Source: Microcaldota archaeon (lineage in GTDB: Archaea > Micrarchaeota > Micrarchaeia > Micrarchaeales > Micrarchaeaceae). From it: DNA of 9,633 nt. Of the stretch, positions 1 through 5,521 are shown piece by piece. Under the pieces are notes generated by a model. It saw nothing but the letters and a program-made list of their open reading frames with translations. It had not been told where the DNA came from and searched no databases. Every line of letters starts with the position of its first letter. The stretch's first letter is position 1. The translations under genes were made by a program, and so were the position numbers. The stretch spans positions 1 through 9,633 of the forward strand of contig JASHUQ010000024.1 of NCBI GenBank assembly GCA_030039935.1. The letters are read 5' to 3'.

Positions 1-834
1 ACAGTAAGCGTTGCAAAAGCTGGAATAATAGCGACGTTCAATGCGAGGGCTGCAGTGCTCGCTGCTGCAAACCCGAAATTTGGAAGATTCGATCCGAATG
101 TTTATCCTGCAGAGCAGTTCGACATACCTCCAACGCTTCTTTCAAGATTCGATTTGATTTTCCCTATAAAAGACATACTAGATGAGGAACTGGACAAGAG
201 CATAGCTCACCACATACTTCTGCAGCACGAAGCTGCTGGTGCGGTTCTTTCTGAAATACAGGAATATGAACAGGTAGAGAGGCCGGCATTAGATGCTGAA
301 ATACTAAGGAAATACATCGCATATGCAAGAAAGAATGTTCATCCAAGGATAACGCAGGATGCATCAAAGAGGATACAAGACTATTACATCGAACTGAGAA
401 AGCTTGGAGCAAAGCAGGGAGCGGTTCCGATAACTCCAAGGCAGATAGAAGGACTAGTGAGAATGGCTGAGGCCAGCGCAAAGGCAAGGCTTTCTCCTTC
501 TGTAGAGCTAAGCGATGCCGAGATTGCCATCTCTTTGAATGGATTCATGCTGAAGACGCTTGCGGTAGACAGAGGTGGAAGATACGACATTGACATTGTT
601 GCCACAGGAATGCCAAGGGAGAAAGTAGACAGAATCAATACAATACTTGGGATAATAAAGAAGTTGGACAGCGAGGAGGGAAGCGCAAAGATTCAGAGGA
701 TAACAGAGGAAGCAGAGAAGACCGGAATAGACTCTGCTTCTGTAAACAGATACATTGTAGAATTGGAAAAAGCTGGAGACATATTCAGACCTAGACCAGG
801 AATAGTAAAACTTATAAGACATGAGAACGAATAG
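1..834 (+). CDS. mcm: Replicative DNA helicase MCM, C-terminal part (5' end outside window)
   Basis: This is the carboxyl half of the archaeal replicative helicase, the ring-shaped 3'-5' DNA unwinding motor at the fork. The frame is open from base 1, giving 277 visible residues of a protein usually about 650-700 long. The text begins just after Walker B, in the SVAKAGIIATFNAR stretch typical of MCM. Then come the sensor-1 segment AAANP (Asn about visible residue 24), the arginine-finger motif LLSRFDLIF (Arg about 49), and the sensor-2 helix TPRQIEGLVRMAEASAKARL (about 142-161). The last 60 residues (IQRITEEAEKTGIDSASVNRY…) fit the C-terminal winged-helix domain. The Walker A and N-terminal zinc domains lie upstream and cannot be judged. 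The next gene starts five bases after the stop, so the two are probably co-transcribed. Family assignment is secure. Confidence 0.97.
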   Translation, partial: TVSVAKAGIIATFNARAAVLAAANPKFGRFDPNVYPAEQFDIPPTLLSRFDLIFPIKDILDEELDKSIAHHILLQHEAAGAVLSEIQEYEQVERPALDAEILRKYIAYARKNVHPRITQDASKRIQDYYIELRKLGAKQGAVPITPRQIEGLVRMAEASAKARLSPSVELSDAEIAISLNGFMLKTLAVDRGGRYDIDIVATGMPREKVDRINTILGIIKKLDSEEGSAKIQRITEEAEKTGIDSASVNRYIVELEKAGDIFRPRPGIVKLIRHENE

Positions 835-839
835 TCGTT

Positions 840-1832
840 ATGGCTCTTAGAGTTATAGAAACCAGGCAGCTTATTCAGATATTTATAATGTTCATGATAG
901 TTCAGTTCTTCGGCCTTTTTCTTGCAACACAGGTTTTCTCAGGTGCGACATATTCACAAATAGCAAGCGCACAGGTTGTTTCTTCGCCTACGGGTGCGCT
1001 TTTCTACATTGCATATATAGTCCTATTTTCTGTTGTCCTCATCTTCCTGTTAAAAATTTACAAAGGCGACAAGCTGTTCATAATTCTTGAAGGTGTTATT
1101 ATCTTCATAGCATCGTTTTTTGTGTTTCTTATACTCTTCAGCATTGTGAATGATGCTACATTGTTCATTATTTATGGCAATCCGATAACAACAAGCTTTA
1201 TCCTTGGGATAATATTTGCAATCGCCCTTGTCATAGCAAAGAACAAGATGCCCAAACTAAGAAATACTGCAGCTATTATAGCAAGCGTTGGAGTCGGCGT
1301 TGTGCTTGGAATAAGCTTTGGTTTCTTTGTTGCGCTTGCATTTATGGCGATACTTGCTGTTTACGACTTCATTGCAGTGTTCATAACAAAGCATATGATA
1401 ACAATGGCAAAGGCTGTATCAAACAGGAACCTGGCTTTCCTTATCGGGGTCAACGAGGTAGAGGCATTGCCGGAAAGCAAATTCAGCAAGCAGGAATTGC
1501 AGGAATATGAAAAAGAAAGGAAGGAACTGGAAAAGAAATCATCGATATTCACAAAGCTTTACAAGGAGCACATGGTTCCAGTTGCGGCAAGGATAGAGCT
1601 CGGAACCGGGGACCTTGCGGTGCCTCTTATGGTTGCAATATCAGCCTACAAGCTTAGCCTTAATTTCATCCTTAGTTTCTTCATCATATTCGGAGCTGTG
1701 TTCGGGCTGTTTCTAACAGCTGTAATACTAAGAAAGTACAAGAGGGCGCTTCCGGCTATTCCGCCGCTTTTGTTTGGAGTTGTAATAGGGATTGTATCAT
1801 ATATTGCAATATTCAACATTTTTAAGCTCTAA
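840..1832 (+). CDS. Presenilin/signal-peptide-peptidase-like intramembrane aspartyl protease (A22 family)
   Basis: This is a polytopic membrane protease of the archaeal presenilin-homologue group, which cuts transmembrane helices inside the bilayer. I count about nine hydrophobic segments in 330 residues: roughly 13-32, 53-72, 80-104, 115-133, 142-159, 160-183, 255-276, 277-297 and 303-327. The three diagnostic motifs are present in order: YD (Y175-D176) in segment 6, GTGD (255-258, catalytic D258) in segment 7, and PAIPPLLFG (305-313), the PAL-motif equivalent, in segment 9. A charged cytosolic-type loop (about 205-248, rich in E and K) separates the two catalytic helices, as in other family members. 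The ATG is five bases after the mcm stop, with no clear Shine-Dalgarno, suggesting translation coupled to mcm. The physiological substrate cannot be inferred. Both catalytic aspartates are intact, so the enzyme should be active. Confidence 0.93.
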   Translation: MALRVIETRQLIQIFIMFMIVQFFGLFLATQVFSGATYSQIASAQVVSSPTGALFYIAYIVLFSVVLIFLLKIYKGDKLFIILEGVIIFIASFFVFLILFSIVNDATLFIIYGNPITTSFILGIIFAIALVIAKNKMPKLRNTAAIIASVGVGVVLGISFGFFVALAFMAILAVYDFIAVFITKHMITMAKAVSNRNLAFLIGVNEVEALPESKFSKQELQEYEKERKELEKKSSIFTKLYKEHMVPVAARIELGTGDLAVPLMVAISAYKLSLNFILSFFIIFGAVFGLFLTAVILRKYKRALPAIPPLLFGVVIGIVSYIAIFNIFKL

Positions 1833-1862
1833 GTCCAACCATTAACGAAGAAAAAGAATAGC

Positions 1863-1870
1863 CTTTTTAT
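1863..1870 (+). terminator. Oligo-T stretch after the presenilin-like gene
   Basis: A CCTTTTTAT run lies about 30 bases after the stop of the membrane protease gene, and another T run follows at 1878-1882. Archaeal RNA polymerase terminates at such T-rich tracts without needing a hairpin. The same bases overlap the TATA box of the next gene, so the terminator role is only plausible. Confidence 0.35.
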
Positions 1871-1873
1871 ATT
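1864..1873 (+). promoter_or_regulatory. TATA box for the S16 protease gene
   Basis: TTTTTATATT is centred about 31 bases before the ATG at 1900. With the usual archaeal spacing of about 25 bases from TATA centre to transcript start, transcription would begin a few bases before the ATG, giving a nearly leaderless message. A second AT-rich candidate, TTTATAA at 1884-1890, is too close to the ATG to serve. Confidence 0.5.
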
Positions 1874-1899
1874 TGTCTTTTTATTTATAATCAGGTTCT

Positions 1900-3747
1900 A
1901 TGAATGGCATTTCTAGATATCTAGTGCTTTCCATCCTTCTTGTTTTCATATCTGTAAACCTTGCATCAGCAAGCGTTGTTGGAACATCGTCAATTTATGC
2001 ACCGGCAGTTCTCATACAAAACAATTCTGGAAGTCTTACAAAATTCTCCCTTGTTGTAACAACAGGGAATGGTAACGTAAAGATAACAGGGCCAATAAGC
2101 GTTGCAAACAGCACGCTCGAATCTGCGCAAACAGCCATCATGTACGCTGCCAGTTATCTAAATCTTAACTACAGCAAATACAATTTCAGTTATACAATTG
2201 GAGATATGAACCAGAGCGTATCAGGACCAAGTGCTGGAGCAGCGATGACCCTTCTTGCGATATCTGCGCTCTCAAACAAACCTCTTAGAAACAACTTTAC
2301 AATAACAGGAACAATAAGCAGCAACGGAACAATCGGAGAAATAGGCGGAGTATACAACAAGGCTGGCGCTGCAGAAAGAGGAGGAATGACTTTCATGCTC
2401 GTTCCGGAAGTTCCATCACAAACACAGGAAGATGAGCTCTATTATCTTGTGCAGACGAACTTCGATATTCCTTTGATACAAGTGGCAAACATAACACAGG
2501 CGTATCAGTATGCCTTGCAAAACAAATCGATATCAAATGCTGGAACCTACTATGATTTCTACACAAATTACAATGCAAACCTATTGACTAGTCCGAACAT
2601 AACATGCAGCAACGGCTGTTCTTTCTCTCCCTTCTCCTCTCTTTTAAACGTGACACTTAATTCAACAAATTCGGCGGTATCGCAGCTAAGCCAGCCAAAG
2701 TTCAACAATGTAACGAACCAGTTGTCAAATGAGGCGGACGAAAGCAAAACAATAGCAGAAAAAGGATTCCTTTACGCAGCTGCAGATCTTTCCTTCCTGA
2801 ACTACATAAACGCATATTTCTTCTCAAGCCACAACGCGACAATACAGAGTGCAGAGAACACAATGCAGAGCGAATACAACTACTGCACATCTCTTAGCGC
2901 CCCGCAATTAACACAAAGCAATTATGAATGGGTTTTGGCTGGGGAGCTGAGACAAACCTGGGGCTCTTACACATTATCTTCTACAATATCTGAATTTAAT
3001 TCAAATGTATCTGATATAGACAGCGACACAGTACTTGTATCCCTTTACAGCAATGCGGAGTCGACAGGCTGGTGCAATGCCGCCAATTTCATGTACCAGA
3101 TAGCAGCTAATATGGGAGGGAAAACAGTAGTAGTGTCTCAGAACCTTGGGCCTATTGCCTTGGGCAGGATAAACAGGGCTTCCGAACTTGGTACAACAAT
3201 GTATCTCCAAACAGCGCAAACAGCATATTCTGATAGCAATTATCCTTTGGCAATACTCGATTCTGATTATTCTTACTCTTTGCTGAGCGCGGCGGCGCAG
3301 TCTGGACTGACAACAAGCCAGCTAGACTCTATGGCCTTGTCCATGTCGCTCAATTCAACTTATGGAGCATGGCCAGCGCAGTTCGCCGATGAAGCCGAAT
3401 TCTACATACAAGAATCAAAGCTTACAGCAAACTCCACACAAGCTCATACATATGCAACAGAGGCGTATTCATCAGCATTACTTGCACAGCAGCTCAGCAA
3501 CGACACATCTATAATATACAGCAACATTTCTCCAGGTAGTCCGACATCAACCGTTGTTCCTACAACAGTTGTGACAACAATACCATACCAGTTCGCTTCC
3601 AGAGGATTGGCACTGGTTTGGATAGTTATCGCTATCCTTGTGATTGTTGACATTGTTGTGCTGATCTTGATAGCCGCTTTGTTCAGCAAGTTCTCTGCAA
3701 AAAGCAAAATCCCACAAAGAACAAGGAAAAGGAATACAAGGAGATAG
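1900..3747 (+). CDS. Secreted, membrane-anchored Lon-like serine protease (S16 family, archaeal ectoprotease)
   Basis: The 615-residue protein starts with a signal peptide (residues 1-25, hydrophobic core LVLSILLVFIS, cleavage plausible after ASA). A Lon-type serine protease domain follows. The nucleophile is S111 in SGPSAGAA and the general base is K154 in GGVYNKAGAA. Their 43-residue spacing equals that of the Ser679/Lys722 dyad of E. coli Lon. There is no AAA+ ATPase domain, so this matches the stand-alone archaeal S16/S18-type proteases (COG1750 group). Residues about 215-545 form a long region I do not recognise, rich in Ser, Asn, Thr and Tyr, with many N-x-S/T sequons, as in glycosylated surface proteins. 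A Thr/Val-rich stalk (about 545-560), one membrane helix (about 568-595) and a basic tail (RTRKRNTRR) anchor it with the protease outside the cell. It has its own promoter. Confidence 0.9.
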   Translation: MNGISRYLVLSILLVFISVNLASASVVGTSSIYAPAVLIQNNSGSLTKFSLVVTTGNGNVKITGPISVANSTLESAQTAIMYAASYLNLNYSKYNFSYTIGDMNQSVSGPSAGAAMTLLAISALSNKPLRNNFTITGTISSNGTIGEIGGVYNKAGAAERGGMTFMLVPEVPSQTQEDELYYLVQTNFDIPLIQVANITQAYQYALQNKSISNAGTYYDFYTNYNANLLTSPNITCSNGCSFSPFSSLLNVTLNSTNSAVSQLSQPKFNNVTNQLSNEADESKTIAEKGFLYAAADLSFLNYINAYFFSSHNATIQSAENTMQSEYNYCTSLSAPQLTQSNYEWVLAGELRQTWGSYTLSSTISEFNSNVSDIDSDTVLVSLYSNAESTGWCNAANFMYQIAANMGGKTVVVSQNLGPIALGRINRASELGTTMYLQTAQTAYSDSNYPLAILDSDYSYSLLSAAAQSGLTTSQLDSMALSMSLNSTYGAWPAQFADEAEFYIQESKLTANSTQAHTYATEAYSSALLAQQLSNDTSIIYSNISPGSPTSTVVPTTVVTTIPYQFASRGLALVWIVIAILVIVDIVVLILIAALFSKFSAKSKIPQRTRKRNTRR

Positions 3748-3766
3748 CCTTTTATTGCTTTTTCTA
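3748..3766 (+). terminator. T-rich tract after the S16 protease gene
   Basis: Immediately after the stop codon come CCTTTTATTGC and CTTTTTCTAC, two T runs within 20 bases. No strong hairpin is visible. This fits archaeal oligo-T termination and precedes a separate translation-gene operon. Confidence 0.4.
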
Positions 3767-3773
3767 CAAAATG

Positions 3774-3784
3774 ATTTTACTTAT
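3774..3784 (+). promoter_or_regulatory. Weak TATA-like element before the zinc-ribbon gene
   Basis: ATTTTACTTAT lies about 26 bases before the proposed TTG start at 3805 and would give an almost leaderless transcript. It departs from the TTTATATA consensus. A GGTGA at 3786-3790 could instead act as a ribosome binding site (14 bases before the TTG, rather far). Confidence 0.3.
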
Positions 3785-3804
3785 TGGTGATTTAGATTAC
3801 AGTA

Positions 3805-3963
3805 TTGCCAGGAAAGACTTGCGTTTCGTGCGGCAGGCTCAGCCATGAGTATACAGAGTTCAACTGCCCTAAATGCGGGGAAACAAAGATAATAAGATGC
3901 CACCATTGCAGGGAGATAACAAATACATACAAATGCACATCGTGCTCTTTTGAGGGACCATAA
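3805..3963 (+). CDS. Small zinc-ribbon RNA-binding protein (archaeal, DUF1610/COG2888 type), TTG start
   Basis: A 52-codon gene with four Cys pairs: CVSC (residues 6-9), CPKC (21-24), CHHC (32-35) and CTSC (44-47), ending in SFEGP. This pattern and the terminal F-E-G-P are characteristic of the short archaeal zinc-ribbon proteins predicted to bind RNA and act in translation, which commonly sit beside the aEF-1B gene, as here. The reading frame has a TAG at 3793-3795. After it the only usual start codon before the first Cys is the TTG at 3805-3807, which gives the family's typical length of 50-60 residues. The stop TAA overlaps the ATG of the next gene (TAATG, 3961-3965), so translation of the two is coupled. 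The exact start is less certain than the identity. Confidence 0.85.
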   Translation: MPGKTCVSCGRLSHEYTEFNCPKCGETKIIRCHHCREITNTYKCTSCSFEGP

Positions 3964-4211
3964 TGTCAAAGGTAGCTGTTATTTTCAAGATATATCCAAA
4001 GGAGAATGGGTTAGACATAGCATTGAAGGAGATAAAGGACAAGCTCAAGCCTGCAGCCATTCAATCCGAAGATGTCGCATTTGGCATCAAGGTAATCAAG
4101 GTGAGGTTTGTCTTCGACGATGCTAATTCTAGCTCTTCCAATATGGAAGACAGCATAAGGAAACTTGACGGAGTTGGAGAAGTGGAAGTTGAAGAAGAGA
4201 GCCTGATATGA
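3963..4211 (+). CDS. Archaeal translation elongation factor 1-beta (aEF-1B), guanine-nucleotide exchange factor
   Basis: This 82-residue protein is the exchange factor that reloads aEF-1A with GTP during elongation. It shows the family's single alpha/beta sandwich: a first strand VAVIFKIYP (4-12), a helix with DIALKEIKDKL, the AFGIKVIKVRFVFDD strands (about 39-53), and the C-terminal helix and strand DSIRKLDGVGEVEVEEES. Archaeal members are about 85-95 residues, so it is full length and slightly short. The start overlaps the zinc-ribbon stop, and GAGGG at 3952-3956 lies six bases upstream as a plausible ribosome binding site. The stop TGA (4209-4211) sits in ATATGA. That ATG was, by the reconstruction given under findings, the original start of rad50, before the TnpB element inserted here. 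Confidence 0.93.
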   Translation: MSKVAVIFKIYPKENGLDIALKEIKDKLKPAAIQSEDVAFGIKVIKVRFVFDDANSSSSNMEDSIRKLDGVGEVEVEEESLI

Positions 4212-4221
4212 CAAAATTGAA

Positions 4222-4259
4222 ATAATACAAAAGTATATAGATATGAATTACAGTATTAT
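4222..4259 (+). repeat. Left-end inverted repeat of the TnpB element
   Basis: ATAATAC (4222-4228) pairs perfectly with GTATTAT (4253-4259) across a 24-base loop that contains the tnpB TATA box. A smaller alternative, ATAC-AAAA-GTAT (4225-4236), is nested in it. Position relative to the tip mirrors the right-end hairpin. The region is very AT-rich, so chance pairing is possible. Confidence 0.45.
4231..4240 (+). promoter_or_regulatory. TATA box of tnpB
   Basis: AAGTATATAG, with a purine-rich AAAAG before it (BRE-like), is centred about 27 bases before the tnpB ATG at 4263. This predicts a leaderless tnpB transcript. No Shine-Dalgarno is seen upstream of the ATG, in agreement. Confidence 0.55.
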
Positions 4260-4262
4260 AAT

Positions 4263-5507
4263 ATGTACTCAACAATATCGTATAAGTTAAGGGTGTATCC
4301 TGATACAAAAAGGCAGGAAGAGATAGATAAACGGCTTATTCTCGCATGCCAACTTTATAACAAGATACTTGAAAAGATAATATTAGAATATGAAAAGAAT
4401 AAAGGCTCTAAAATAAATAAAGCAGCACTTAATAACTACATGAAAGAGGCAATAAATGAAAATAAAGAGTTCCTAAAACTCTATTCGCAAACTAGACAAG
4501 ATATATTTATAAGGATTCAAAATGCGTTCCAACGTTTCTTCCAAAGAGTAAATGAAAATAAAAATGGGAGGAAACGGAAAGTTGGATTTCCACGTTTCAA
4601 ATCTATAGATAGATACAAGTCTTTAACCTATCCTCAAAACAATGGCGCATTCTCAATTGAGAATGCCAGACTAAGAATATCAAGGATTGGTACAATGAAG
4701 ATAGAGATACATAGACTGATTGAGGGAAAGATAAAAACACTTATTATAAAAAGAGAGGCGGGAAAATACTATGCAATCTTTACAGCAATAAAAGAAATAG
4801 AGCTACCAAAGATAAACGATACTAATTTTATAGGTATAGACCTTGGCCTAAATTCGTTCATTGCAATGTCTAATGGGAGAATAATCAAGAAGCCAAATTT
4901 TATGCAGGATAAGCGAACAAATCTGGCAAAATGGCAAAGGATTTTATCAAGAAAAGAAAAATGTTCAAAAAGAAGAGAGAAAACTAAATTAAAACTTCAA
5001 AGAAAATGGGAACATATAAATAATCAATCATCTGATTATTTGCATAAACTTTCTAATGGATTGATAGATTCAGGATACACGTCATTCGCAGTAGAGAAAT
5101 TAAATATTCAAAAAATGGTAAAGGATCATCATCTTGCAAAGTCAATTTATAGTGCTTCATGGAGAAAATTTATTCAAATGCTCTCATACAAGGCTGAAAG
5201 CGCTGGTTTGAGAGTAATCGAAGTAGATCCAACACATACATCGCAAATATGTAGCAGTTGTGGTGATATACATAATATGCCACTTTCAGAAAGAATTTAT
5301 GTATGTAAAACTTGCGGATTGCAGATAGATAGAGATATAAATGCAGCAATTAATATACTCAATAGAGCTACTGCGGGGCACGCAGGAAGTAACGCTCGGG
5401 GAGATACGACCAATACAATACAACAGGTATCGCAAGCCGAATCTTTGAGCCGAGAACATACTTCAGAGTTGATATCAATTAATTCTGAAGGAAGCCTTAG
5501 ACCTTAG
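4263..5507 (+). CDS. tnpB: TnpB, RNA-guided DNA endonuclease of an IS200/IS605-type element
   Basis: The 414-residue protein belongs to the family ancestral to Cas12, which uses a transposon-encoded omega/re-RNA to cut DNA next to a short TAM. The N-terminal helical/beta-barrel part opens with YKLRVYPDTKRQ and includes VGFPRFKS (107-114). The RuvC nuclease is complete: D193 in GIDLG, E278 in FAVEKL, and the final acidic motif in IDRDINAAINIL (D357/D359). A target-nucleic-acid-binding zinc finger has C330-x2-C333 and C348-x2-C351. The first two catalytic positions nearly coincide with those of the characterised ISDra2 TnpB (D191, E278). There are no frameshifts or internal stops, so it is probably active. 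The tail after residue 370 is low in conserved protein motifs and its DNA probably doubles as the RNA scaffold. The stop lies inside the right-end hairpin. Confidence 0.95.
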   Translation: MYSTISYKLRVYPDTKRQEEIDKRLILACQLYNKILEKIILEYEKNKGSKINKAALNNYMKEAINENKEFLKLYSQTRQDIFIRIQNAFQRFFQRVNENKNGRKRKVGFPRFKSIDRYKSLTYPQNNGAFSIENARLRISRIGTMKIEIHRLIEGKIKTLIIKREAGKYYAIFTAIKEIELPKINDTNFIGIDLGLNSFIAMSNGRIIKKPNFMQDKRTNLAKWQRILSRKEKCSKRREKTKLKLQRKWEHINNQSSDYLHKLSNGLIDSGYTSFAVEKLNIQKMVKDHHLAKSIYSASWRKFIQMLSYKAESAGLRVIEVDPTHTSQICSSCGDIHNMPLSERIYVCKTCGLQIDRDINAAINILNRATAGHAGSNARGDTTNTIQQVSQAESLSREHTSELISINSEGSLRP

Positions 5508-5513
5508 TCGAGG
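5495..5513 (+). repeat. Right-end hairpin of the TnpB element
   Basis: CCTT-(A)-GAC pairs with GTC-GAGG around a CTTA loop: 5495-5498 with 5510-5513 (one G-U pair), a single bulged A at 5499, and 5500-5502 with 5507-5509. Imperfect hairpins with one bulged base near the tip are what Y1 HUH transposases recognise in this family. The tnpB stop codon is inside it. Confidence 0.65.
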
Positions 5514-5516
5514 AGG
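5511..5516 (+). promoter_or_regulatory. Shine-Dalgarno-like AGGAGG in the element's right end
   Basis: AGGAGG ends five bases before ACG 5522 (rad50 frame) and directly abuts an ATG at 5517 that is out of frame and meets TAG at 5535 after six codons. Spacing favours ACG over the ATG. Because it belongs to the element, any help to rad50 translation would be a by-product of the insertion. Confidence 0.4.
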
Positions 5517-5521
5517 ATGCC

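Noticed and set aside
1..834. Intein or frameshift in the MCM fragment
   Set aside because: The visible motifs run continuously from sensor 1 through the winged helix with no insertion.
3963..4214. Minus-strand frame opposite aEF-1B
   Set aside because: It is the shadow of a recognised gene, with no promoter or family resemblance.
5469..5478. TTGATATCAA palindrome as a protein-binding operator
   Set aside because: It is contained in the longer 13-bp hairpin of the TnpB RNA region, which explains it better.
4263..5507. TnpB as a Cas12-type CRISPR effector
   Set aside because: No repeat-spacer array or cas genes are nearby. Size, motif order and terminal hairpins fit an IS200/IS605 element.
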